From Sergeia podlipaevii (Eukaryota > Euglenozoa > Kinetoplastea > Trypanosomatida > Trypanosomatidae): a stretch of DNA of 57,396 nucleotides. The notes under the pieces are model-generated. The model searched no databases. It was not told the origin of the DNA and saw nothing but the letters and a program-made list of their open reading frames with translations. The stretch is from positions 1-57,396 of the forward strand of contig JASANZ010002158.1 of assembly GCA_030849805.1 (NCBI GenBank), given 5' to 3'. The stretch's first letter is position 1, and every line of letters begins with the position of its first letter. Positions 9,815 through 17,772 of this stretch are shown one piece after another. The position numbers and the translations under genes were made by a program.

Positions 9815-10773
9815 GTGGAACAATGAAGAGAGAAAGAGAACAAAAAAAGATCAAATAGCTCGATCCAAGTGGCTTCAGCGGCAAAAGAAAACAAAATGCA
9901 ATTGCTAAATCAAAATAGATGTGTGTCAATATACGTATTACTTGTATACCCAAAGAAATAAACAAAAAAAAAATGTTCCACCTACACTTTTTCAACTAAA
10001 GTAAAAAAGGCAATGCTTTCAAGAGTAAAGAAAAAAAAAAAAACATGGCAACAAAATCGAGCTTCTTTCCGTTTGCCCTCACTTGTTTACGTGTGAGTGC
10101 GTGTATTCGTTCGGATCACAAAAGAATCCGTCGTATCCGTGATTCAAAACATAAATTATATATATATATATATTTGATACAACAAGGGTGTCGTCTATAA
10201 ATAATAATAATAATATGACAATGAGATCATCGTCAGTCTCCAAAAAGGAAGTAAAAAAAAAAAAGGCACACAGATGGAGAAGACGAAGAAAAAGGAGAAG
10301 ATAATAAAAAAAACTATAAAAAACACAAATATATATATAATGATACTTCTTTGAAAGCGACTGCCATTCAGAATAAAATACATTTAAAAAAAATCTCATT
10401 TCTTCGACATATGTCGAACACCTTAATGCGCACATGAAAACTCTTGTAGTATCCATCATGGAGAAAAAAAATCAGTAGCCCCTAAAACATCAAAACAAAA
10501 TTTTAGAATGTCAGCGGCACCATACATTGCTTGAAAAAGAAAACATTTCAGATAGTACTCGCCTCTCTGCAGCAATGTTAGTGCATACATTACAACTGCA
10601 ATAGAGATCTAGAAAAATATGTGCTTAAAAAGAACAGGAGAGAGAGAGAAAGAAAGAGATCCTCAACTGCACATCGCGTCCTCTTTGCCGTTGCTACTGC
10701 TATAGAAACAGCATGCTGCTCTCCGAAAAAAAAAAAAATTCCAAATTTTCTTCGCATTTTTACCTTCATTTTA
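9815..10773. other. Intergenic spacer
   Basis: AT-rich, with A-runs and a (TA)n at about 10157-10173. Base composition turns clearly GC-richer at about 10774, where an open frame continuous with the upstream gene ends. I see no gene in the spacer. Confidence 0.5.
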
Positions 10774-11079
10774 CTATCTTGCAACTGGTCGCGCTTGCTC
10801 CTCAGAGCTGAAGGCAGGTACCGGCATTGGCCTCGTCGGATCAGGCGCGCGCTGGCGCACGGCACCACCTCTACGAATGTTAGGAGCATCTCGAACTCCT
10901 GTATACTCTGAGCTACGAAGGCGACCTTGATGTCGCGGTCCTTGTGGAGTGCGAGGTCGCAGTTCCTGCTGCTGCATGCGGTGTCGCATATGCTGCAACT
11001 GTGCTTCGTGCTGCGGGTGTTGACGGGGCTCATGTGGCCGGTGAGAAGAATGGGTTTGTACTGGTTGGGGAGATCGAGG
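10774..11079 (-). other. In-frame open extension after the TAG of the upstream gene
   Basis: Directly after the TAG at 11082-11080, the same frame stays open for 101 codons to the next stop at 10774. The predicted peptide is Pro/Gln/Arg/His-rich: it starts PRSPQPVQTHSSHRP, continues through HRMQQQELRPRTPQ, and ends EEQARPVAR. The stretch is GC-rich like the coding sequence and unlike the spacer beyond it. It could be a readthrough tail, the former C-terminus of the gene cut by a nonsense mutation, or a GC-rich 3' UTR. An overlapping minus-strand frame with an ATG at 11033 is also open, so the true coding frame is uncertain. Confidence 0.4.
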
Positions 11080-12462
11080 CTACATCACACTTTCTGATTG
11101 TCGCCGCCGTCGAGCACGCTCACAAGCCTCCGCAAGGTAATCCTGCTCTAGGAACTTGAGAGACGTGACGTAGTCACTTGCCTGTCGATAGAACTCGAGC
11201 TTTGCGGCTTCCGCCACCTCTTGCAGCGCGAGGCAAGCGTACATGTTTACAGTCGCCTGAAGTGTTTGCTCATTTACCTCTTGAAGCTCCCGCGCCGCAC
11301 GTCGCCACACGGGCTCGTTCTTCATACAGAAGACAACGAACTTGTAGTAGCCGTAAAGTACCGCGTGGCGCTTGACGTGCTCCATCACCTCACATTCAGC
11401 CAGTCTCAGTCGGTGACGCGCGGCTCGTTCGTCGTACTCAATGCGCATCATGCCGCTAAGGAACGTGTGCATCAGGTCATCAAACCGTTTCTTCATGCGG
11501 GCCAAGTTTCGTGTCACAGTTGCGAAGCGGAGAGCCTCAATGGCGACATCCGCTGCGTCACAATCCTCAGGTGACATCGGTGCCTCCGAAGCCTTCAGCC
11601 ACCAACCTGGCAATGAGGAAGCTGTCATCGGTTGCGTATCGCGTGATGAAGATGGGAAGGCCGCAATGGAGCGAGGCGCACCTGCATCCCATATGGGCAA
11701 GTGAAATCCAGTGCAAGAGAGCATCTTGGAGTGATAACTCGGTGGGCTTGTGCCTTTATTACTGTCCCTACGTCCGACGTCGTAGCCGCCACTGCGGGAG
11801 CCATTGAGATGGATGGGGCCTTCACATGACTGCCCGGGAGTACCCCACGAAGCCAATGAAGAAAACTGTGGACAGGTAGTTGCATGAGCCACCGGTAGCG
11901 GGAAAAAATCATCACCATCGTCATCAATGGCTGTGTCAACATCGATTTCGGCATCAGCTTCTGGCGAACCAAACACAAAGGAATAGGAAGGTGGTGGCAA
12001 TAGGTCTGCAAGGCTGCTGCCCGTACCCATCATAGATTCCATAAAAGGAGGAGGCGGGGGGAGGTTAAGCCAGCTGTTTGCTTCGCTACGTGACCGCGAT
12101 TGTGGAGGATGCGTGCATAGTGGTCGAGCGTTTGGCATGACGCCAAGACCAAGCGCGTGTTGCCTCACCTTCAGTTGAGAGAGATCCTCCTGGGTACCGT
12201 CAACGACCTTTTTGATTTTCTGAAGCAAATCTTGGTCTCCACTAACGGTTTTGGCGAGCGCCGCTGCACCAGCCATCTGCATGCGGATGTGTGTAGTGTC
12301 CTGTGTAAGAATTGTATTTCGTCGTCGCGGCTTACTAGTACTGCCGCTGCGCTTCCTATGCTCCTCTCTTGGGTTTGCATCGTATCTTTTTTCACCTAAG
12401 GAGTTTATCTTCCTCGCTGTCTCCTTATGCGCGCGTTCCATACTGCCCTGATGCTCGGGCAT
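11080..12462 (-). CDS. Hypothetical helical protein with disordered N-terminal half
   Basis: A 460-residue protein from an ATG at 12462. Residues 1-80 are basic. A short helix around 85-110 (LLQKIKKVVDGTQEDLSQLK) precedes a disordered stretch to about residue 290. Residues about 300-455 form a continuous helical domain, with segments such as NLARMKKRFDDLMHTFLSGM and YGYYKFVVFCMKNEPVWRRA, and it ends on RRRRQSESVM. The size and helical layout are reminiscent of BAR/IMD-type or vesicle-coat helical bundles, but I see no diagnostic motif and make no functional call. It ends in TAG, after which the frame remains open for 101 codons. Confidence 0.8.
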   Translation of the reverse strand: MPEHQGSMERAHKETARKINSLGEKRYDANPREEHRKRSGSTSKPRRRNTILTQDTTHIRMQMAGAAALAKTVSGDQDLLQKIKKVVDGTQEDLSQLKVRQHALGLGVMPNARPLCTHPPQSRSRSEANSWLNLPPPPPFMESMMGTGSSLADLLPPPSYSFVFGSPEADAEIDVDTAIDDDGDDFFPLPVAHATTCPQFSSLASWGTPGQSCEGPIHLNGSRSGGYDVGRRDSNKGTSPPSYHSKMLSCTGFHLPIWDAGAPRSIAAFPSSSRDTQPMTASSLPGWWLKASEAPMSPEDCDAADVAIEALRFATVTRNLARMKKRFDDLMHTFLSGMMRIEYDERAARHRLRLAECEVMEHVKRHAVLYGYYKFVVFCMKNEPVWRRAARELQEVNEQTLQATVNMYACLALQEVAEAAKLEFYRQASDYVTSLKFLEQDYLAEACERARRRRQSESVM

Positions 12463-13461
12463 GCTCTCCCTTCAACGTGTGCGCACACACTGAACTTTTT
12501 GTTCTTTTGGCAGTAGTAGATACAGGAAGAAGTGTTCGATTATAGCTTCTCTGAGACACCGCCGCTTTTTTTTCTTTTGCGAAATGAGTGAGCACCTTCA
12601 AAGAAAAAAAAAGGTGAATGAGAAAATCAGCGATCGCAACAACGACAAAAAAAGAAAAAAAAAAGCAGTCCCGCCAAAAAAAAAAAAGTGATACAATACA
12701 GAGATCCTCTACAGTGGTGTGTATCACTTAACTAAAACATGCAGAAAAAACACTTATGGGAACAAACAAATCAAACAACTTTCTTTTTTTCTTCTGCTCC
12801 TAACAAAAACAAAAAAAAAGAGACACAGCGCAACCTTATGCCCCCCTATGTGTACGTATCGAATATGTAAAATCTTTACGTTGAGTACACCGTAAAATAA
12901 AAAGTATGCACGACTTCAGCTTCTTATGAAAGGCGTGTTTTTGCAATGTTTCAAAAAAAAAAAAAAAAGGTATTGATCGGTAAAGCAAGAGTGTACATTG
13001 ATAGCGGGGGGAGAGGGGGGGAGGGGGAACGCGCGCGTGAACAACAAATTGGCAGCAACATAAAATATTGGCACCAATCAAAAATGTATATTTTCCTTTT
13101 GAAGAGCTTTTTTTGTATATAAGAAAAAAAAAATGTGACAAAACAAAACAAACCAAAGCATCCCCACCCACTATTTCATAAGCCCCTTCAACCTCCTTGA
13201 CAATTCTATGCCTGCTCGCCAAATAGGTGCAGAAAAAAAGAAGGGGAAGGGAAACACTAGAGCCGGCTCACATCATTGCCTCTCAGCAATGTACAACAAA
13301 ACATCACCACTTCGCGTACTACAATAGAGGGAGGAGAGGACATTCAGCACACAGAGAATATCTGAGTTTCACTTCATCAGCAAAGAGAAAGAACAAAATA
13401 AAGGAAGAGGATTGGTGAAACAGATTCGTCTCTGCGAAGGTCCCCTGGGTCCTGCCGCCCG
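12463..13461. other. Intergenic spacer with G-rich tract
   Basis: AT-rich spacer with many A-runs. A plus-strand G-rich tract at 13006-13027 (G6-AGA-G7-A-G5) fits a G-quadruplex pattern. A (GC)3-type patch follows it. I see no gene. Confidence 0.5.
13006..13027 (+). other. G-quadruplex-capable tract
   Basis: Three G-runs of 6, 7 and 5 separated by AGA and A. The 7-G run can be split to give four runs of at least three G. It lies on the strand opposite the transcript of the minus-strand array. Confidence 0.6.
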
Positions 13462-14211
13462 CTATGGCTTCTTCTTTTCCCTGGTAATGTCAACATCTGC
13501 CACCTCCGTCGAGGTATCAAAAGAAACGTCCACTTTGCGATTCCACAGCCGCATGCGCATCTCCACGTAGTTGTCGTAGAGCGAACCGCCCCAATTGTTA
13601 AGTTTGGCAACCGTCACAAGCGTAAACGGGGCAAACACAAAGGGCACAAGACAGCGCGAGGCGGCATGCATGCCGAGAAGGGCTGGGAAGAGACGCGGTA
13701 CAAAGGGGTGACGCCAGGCCACGTCGCCCATAAACTTGGGGAACTTGACAGACGTGAGTGGCAACAGCGACACCATAAGCCCAAAAGAAACCACCCAGTA
13801 AGCAGAAAGCTGCATTGTGTACACACGCCGTGTGACACCCTCAAGATTGTTAAAGAATGAGTTCTCGTCGTACTCAATACCGCGACGCTTGGCGCCACGA
13901 CGGCGGCGGTACTCCTGCATCTTGCGCAGCTCATAGAGGACGCGATGCTCGTGAGTCCGATACTCCAAAAGAGAATTGCAGTAGACACCTAGAAGCCCAG
14001 CATACACGCCAGAAAAGCAGGCTCGCTGCCGCGCAAGCCACCGGGGCGTGATGCCACGCACACGCTTCGGATAAAAACGAAAGCGCGCGTAGAAGAACGT
14101 GAGAAGAAAGTATGTCAAAAACTCGGGCACACCTTGCGTCACCACCCGCGTCAACGCCTCTGTGTACTCCACATCACTGCGGTCCTCATTGTAGCCTCCA
14201 GAGAGCGACAT
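13462..14211 (-). CDS. Putative multi-pass membrane protein
   Basis: A 249-residue protein from the first in-frame ATG at 14211 (MSLSGGYNEDRSDVEYTEAL). The frame is open a further 45 nt upstream to an in-frame TAA that terminates the neighbouring ORF. Hydrophobic stretches include VPEFLTYFLLTFFYARF, SAYWVVSFGLMVSLLPL and ALLGMHAASRCLVPFVFAPF. They are separated by basic loops (RRRRGAKRRG), and the protein has a charged C-terminus ending EKKKP. This suggests three or four membrane segments; a mitochondrial or other organellar membrane is plausible from the basic loops, but no targeting sequence is definite. I do not recognise the family. The 45-nt gap to the upstream ORF is too short for an independent trans-spliced and polyadenylated unit, so the two ORFs may form one protein or one dicistronic mRNA. 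Confidence 0.75.
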   Translation of the reverse strand: MSLSGGYNEDRSDVEYTEALTRVVTQGVPEFLTYFLLTFFYARFRFYPKRVRGITPRWLARQRACFSGVYAGLLGVYCNSLLEYRTHEHRVLYELRKMQEYRRRRGAKRRGIEYDENSFFNNLEGVTRRVYTMQLSAYWVVSFGLMVSLLPLTSVKFPKFMGDVAWRHPFVPRLFPALLGMHAASRCLVPFVFAPFTLVTVAKLNNWGGSLYDNYVEMRMRLWNRKVDVSFDTSTEVADVDITREKKKP

Positions 14212-14256
14212 GCAGCGCACAGAGAAGCGCCACGACACAAAGTCCGGCGTCGTCAC

Positions 14257-14751
14257 TTACACCTTGTTAATGTGATTGAGAATATCAGACTTGTACTGCA
14301 GCTGTGCCACTGCGTCGTCAAGAACGTCATCGCAGAAGATGTACGACAGCAGTCGCACAACGGCGCGCTGAGGAAAGTAGGACTGGGAGAGAATCATGTG
14401 ACGAAATGTCTCACTAAAGTTAAACATCTGCAGACGGTACTGTTCAGGCAGTCCACAGTTGCCAATGAGCTCCGCGAGAGTGGAACCCTCCTCCACAGTG
14501 TTGTAGCGTGATAGCATCATACATATCTTGATAAAGTTGCGAATCACCTCCTCACTAATATTATCGTAGCACATGCCTCGGGCAAGAAACTTCGCTGCAA
14601 GAGGAGAAGGCAGAGCACCAACGATGTCAGGTGCAAGGTGGTGTCGGTCTACCACCTCGTACACCCGCTCATCGTACATGCCCATCGTCATTAAGAGATC
14701 CAGGCGCTTCTCCTCTGCCAATTTTTCGTACCATCCGGTGAGAAACTTCAT
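14257..14751 (-). CDS. Hypothetical helical protein, abuts downstream ORF in frame
   Basis: A 164-residue ORF from an ATG at 14751. It begins MKFLTGWYEKLAEEKRLDLL and ends SDILNHINKV. It is soluble and alpha-helical in character, with no recognised motif. Its TAA at 14259-14257 is followed immediately, in the same frame, by GTG and a 264-codon open frame that includes the membrane protein at 13462-14211. Joined, they would make about 429 residues. It could be a complete small protein of a dicistronic message, or the N-terminal domain of a single protein interrupted by a stop codon. Confidence 0.7.
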   Translation of the reverse strand: MKFLTGWYEKLAEEKRLDLLMTMGMYDERVYEVVDRHHLAPDIVGALPSPLAAKFLARGMCYDNISEEVIRNFIKICMMLSRYNTVEEGSTLAELIGNCGLPEQYRLQMFNFSETFRHMILSQSYFPQRAVVRLLSYIFCDDVLDDAVAQLQYKSDILNHINKV

Positions 14752-15316
14752 TTGGCAAAGTCTAAACTATTGTAGTTACCACTCTTCCCAAATTCCAAAA
14801 TATATTTTTTTGTTTTTGTTTTTGTTTATTTATCAATTTTTGAAGAAAGGGAGAGAAGACAATTATAAGAACAAAAAAAGAAGAAATTGAGTAAGTGACT
14901 ACCGGAGGACAAAGCCCACAATCATCGATGCTTTTTTTGTTGTTTTTGTTGGTGTTGTTAAAAAAATGATATCAGGTAGAAGTTATAATGCCGTCCCTTC
15001 CTCAACATCCATGTTCCAATATATATGAGAACAGGCATTTATTATTCAAGAAAAAAAAAGTTCTTTTGTTGATGCGATTTATTAAGTTTGCTTTTTGTTA
15101 GTGTTTCCAGTGCTCTCCCTGCTCGTGTGCTTGTGTTCACCTTGGTACCCACCTGTGCGGAAGTCCGCTAGAATGAGCCCAGGCTTAATGCAGAAGGCAG
15201 AGCAGTATGTGTAGTACCATTTTCGCCCTCTCTCTCTCTCTCTACAAGGCATGCGCGTCATACACCGACAACAATCTTTATATATGTGTATTATTTTACA
15301 TTTATGCATGAAAAAA
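14752..15316. other. Intergenic spacer
   Basis: AT-rich. T-rich runs near 14805-14840 and 14932-14955, and a (TC)n run at about 15230-15243. I see no gene. Confidence 0.5.
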
Positions 15317-16174
15317 CTAGAAATTAAACTTAAAGCCCTCCGAGTCTGCGTCTAGCAACGCAACTTGATGCATGCGCTTCTTCCCGCGCTCCTTGTGCTC
15401 ACGCACAAGCTGCTCTTCCACCGACTTCATCAGCTCCGGATGCACCTCCGACATCGCCGCAGTAAACTCCGCGGTAAACCCGCGTTGGCGACTTTCGATG
15501 TCCTCTGCTGCCATATCGTCGGCGTCCTCATCAATGCCACTAATTGATCCCTTCATTGTGCGTAAGAACTTGATGACGCGGGTGAGGTTGCACTCCGACA
15601 CATAGTTCTGTGTAAGCGCAACCGAGTCCTCCAGGTTCACCACATAGTGCCACCACCCGCTCGGTACAAACATAATATCCCCTGGCTCGCAGATGCACTC
15701 GTAGCCGACACCGCCGAGCTTCTCCACACTAGCATCGTAGTAGTTCAAAAGCCACTCCGTGAGAGACACTGGCGTCGCAACTTCCGCCATGTCCTCACTG
15801 GGCACCACACCCGGAGGATTGGCGCCAGGAGGGAAAAAAATCCACCGTTTGCGTCCAGTCAGATTGGCATTCCACGCGTTGGTATAGTTAGGGTCCACGT
15901 GGAAGCTGCTGCCGCCTCGCTCTGGGCCAGCAATGATCCACCGATACTTCGGCCGCTTCTCGCCAAGTACGCCAAAGAAATCATCGCGCAGAAAGTACTG
16001 TGGCACGGTGTAGAGCCGCTCGGCATCCAGTATTCTACCAAATTCGGCGTCGAACATGTAGATGGGGCGTTCGTCGGTTTGCTCCTTCGCATAACGCACA
16101 TAGTCCGCTAGGCTCATGTTGGTGTGCTCGCATCGCAATGGGGCATCAGCGTCACTGCCGTGTCGTACCAGCTC
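15317..16174 (-). CDS. JmjC domain half of a frameshifted F-box/JmjC protein
   Basis: This frame carries a JMJD6-like JmjC domain. It shows MSLADYVRYAKEQTDERPIY, then FHVDPNYTNAWN with the His and Asp iron ligands, GRKRWIFFPPG, and FVPSGWWHYVVNLEDSVALT with the second iron-ligand histidine. The 2-oxoglutarate/Fe(II) site therefore looks intact. Such enzymes hydroxylate lysines or demethylate arginines or histones. The C-terminus is acidic and ends EGFKFNF. The start given is where homology appears to resume after a frame break; the first ATG in this frame is at 16117. The N-terminal part is encoded in another frame at 16152-17087, so this piece alone lacks the start of the cupin fold. Confidence 0.85.
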   Translation of the reverse strand, partial: ELVRHGSDADAPLRCEHTNMSLADYVRYAKEQTDERPIYMFDAEFGRILDAERLYTVPQYFLRDDFFGVLGEKRPKYRWIIAGPERGGSSFHVDPNYTNAWNANLTGRKRWIFFPPGANPPGVVPSEDMAEVATPVSLTEWLLNYYDASVEKLGGVGYECICEPGDIMFVPSGWWHYVVNLEDSVALTQNYVSECNLTRVIKFLRTMKGSISGIDEDADDMAAEDIESRQRGFTAEFTAAMSEVHPELMKSVEEQLVREHKERGKKRMHQVALLDADSEGFKFNF

Positions 16175-17087
16175 TCTTTCTGGCAGCCAAGTTCATGAAG
16201 TCACTCTGCAAAATCTTGAAAATGGGCCACTGATTCGCAATGCCGGTGAGAACAACGGGGAGGCTGGCCCGTTCATAGTTGGTGCGAAACTCATCCAAAG
16301 ACAAGTTCGCCTTGCGGTCCACTGGCTTCAAGGAGGAGGTATACTGAGGCTTCACATGGCGCCGCGGGTCGCCAGGGGATTGGAGATGGAGGTGGTAATG
16401 ACCGGGTAAGATGGTGCACATCCACGCCTGAAAAAGGTGGTCGCAAAAGTAGGGGCGACTCACCATGACGGGCGTGTGCGTAAGTAGCCAAGAGGACGAC
16501 AATGAGGCAGCGGTGGATGGTGAAGGACGGGATAACGAACACGATGAGGCGCTTGTGGTGGCAGTAGCGTTGCCCTTTGCCTTGTCTCGCTTGTGTTGCT
16601 TCCTTTCTCCCGCTTGGGGTATGTCTGTGGTCTTCCTGCTGCGCTTGCGCGAGAACCCACTTTCCTCAGCTACCGCCTCCTCCTCTTCTTGCTCGGTCGC
16701 GCGTGAAGCCAGGTCAGATTCCGGAACGATAATGCCCTTCTCTTTCAAATACATGCGGATCGCGGACTCCTTCCAGCTACCGCGGAAGCGCAAGTACTTG
16801 GGCAACTGCTGTGTATAGGCTGTTTTGAAGGCATCGGTGCAATGTATCATCACGTACCAACCGGTGCACGTGCGCGAGAGGCGGCAGAGATCAGGGGTTT
16901 CCGAAAAAGACATGATGTGCTGCATGAGCTCAAGATACGGCTGTTCGGTACGCTCCTTGTCATCTTTCGTGACCGTGTCGGTGACGATACGGGAGAGAGT
17001 TCCAAAGCGGTCGGAGATGTCGCCTGCGTCCGTGGCGTTACCGCGAGGGTATATGCCATATGGACTGGGCTTGTACCAATTTTGCAT
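16152..17087 (-). CDS. F-box-like and early JmjC half of a frameshifted protein
   Basis: A 311-residue ORF from an ATG at 17087. Residues about 50-100 resemble an F-box followed by the usual helix (LELMQHIMSFSETPDLCRLS, then WKESAIRMYL). A basic, nuclear-localisation-like stretch follows (SRKRSRKTTD, ERKQHKRDKAKG). The end, LPVVLTGIANQWPIF, matches the strand that opens JMJD6-type JmjC domains. After MNLAARK the frame reads AGTTRQ and stops, while the +1 frame continues ELVRHGSDADAPLRCEHTNM into the rest of the JmjC domain. A single extra A in the AAA at 16177-16179 would explain this. The intact gene would give about 589 residues. Confidence 0.85.
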   Translation of the reverse strand: MQNWYKPSPYGIYPRGNATDAGDISDRFGTLSRIVTDTVTKDDKERTEQPYLELMQHIMSFSETPDLCRLSRTCTGWYVMIHCTDAFKTAYTQQLPKYLRFRGSWKESAIRMYLKEKGIIVPESDLASRATEQEEEEAVAEESGFSRKRSRKTTDIPQAGERKQHKRDKAKGNATATTSASSCSLSRPSPSTAASLSSSWLLTHTPVMVSRPYFCDHLFQAWMCTILPGHYHLHLQSPGDPRRHVKPQYTSSLKPVDRKANLSLDEFRTNYERASLPVVLTGIANQWPIFKILQSDFMNLAARKRAGTTRQ

Positions 17088-17772
17088 GGTTTAGAAAGAA
17101 CAAAAAAAAAAAAAACGAAAAAAAAACTCTTAAGTAAGTAAAGATTCAATGAACTGAAAAGGGGGAAGGATAGGCAAAAAAAAAAAAAAAAGATGTGACT
17201 AAGAGCTGTCCTTCGCTACTGCTACAAAAAGGCACAACTACACAGTTCCTGGCTCGTGCAGCGTGCAGACAACCAAAAAAAAAAAAAAAAAATCGGAAAC
17301 CCCTGTTTTCTTTTTTTGATTTAGTAGCAAACAAGTTTACTAAAATGAAAAACACCGTAAGGGGAGGACAAAAGATAATAGTGCGTACATATACCTGTCA
17401 AAAATAGAGAAAATAGAATGTGACTCATCCCCATAAAACGAATGATCCAAAAAAAAAAAAAAAAAGACTGAGTACGGCATGCGCGCAACAAGCGCACTTT
17501 CAGCTACTCATCTGCTCGTTGACCTCCCTCTCAGTGCCTTCGTAATTATTATTTGTTTTTATTGTTGTTCTTCTTCCATATATATATTTTTTAAAAAAAG
17601 AAGAAGTGTGATTATACTTCTGGAAATTATTACTACGACAAGAAGAGGAAATGAAAAAGAGAATTAAAGACAACACAGTCATTCCATCAGACACCCCCCT
17701 TTGCTATGCAGCTTGCATGTTCACAAAACGCATGTTAATTTTTAAAAAAAATCCCATCCTCCTTTCATGTGT
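17088..17772. other. Intergenic spacer
   Basis: AT-rich, with A-runs of 13-17 near 17103, 17177, 17276 and 17449 (polypyrimidine on the coding strand). I see no gene. Confidence 0.5.

Noticed and set aside
10590..11033. Minus-strand ATG ORF of 147 codons overlapping the post-TAG extension
   Set aside because: Its last third is low complexity translated from A-rich spacer, it has no splice signal ahead of it, and it has an odd Cys-rich start. Kept only as an alternative to the extension.
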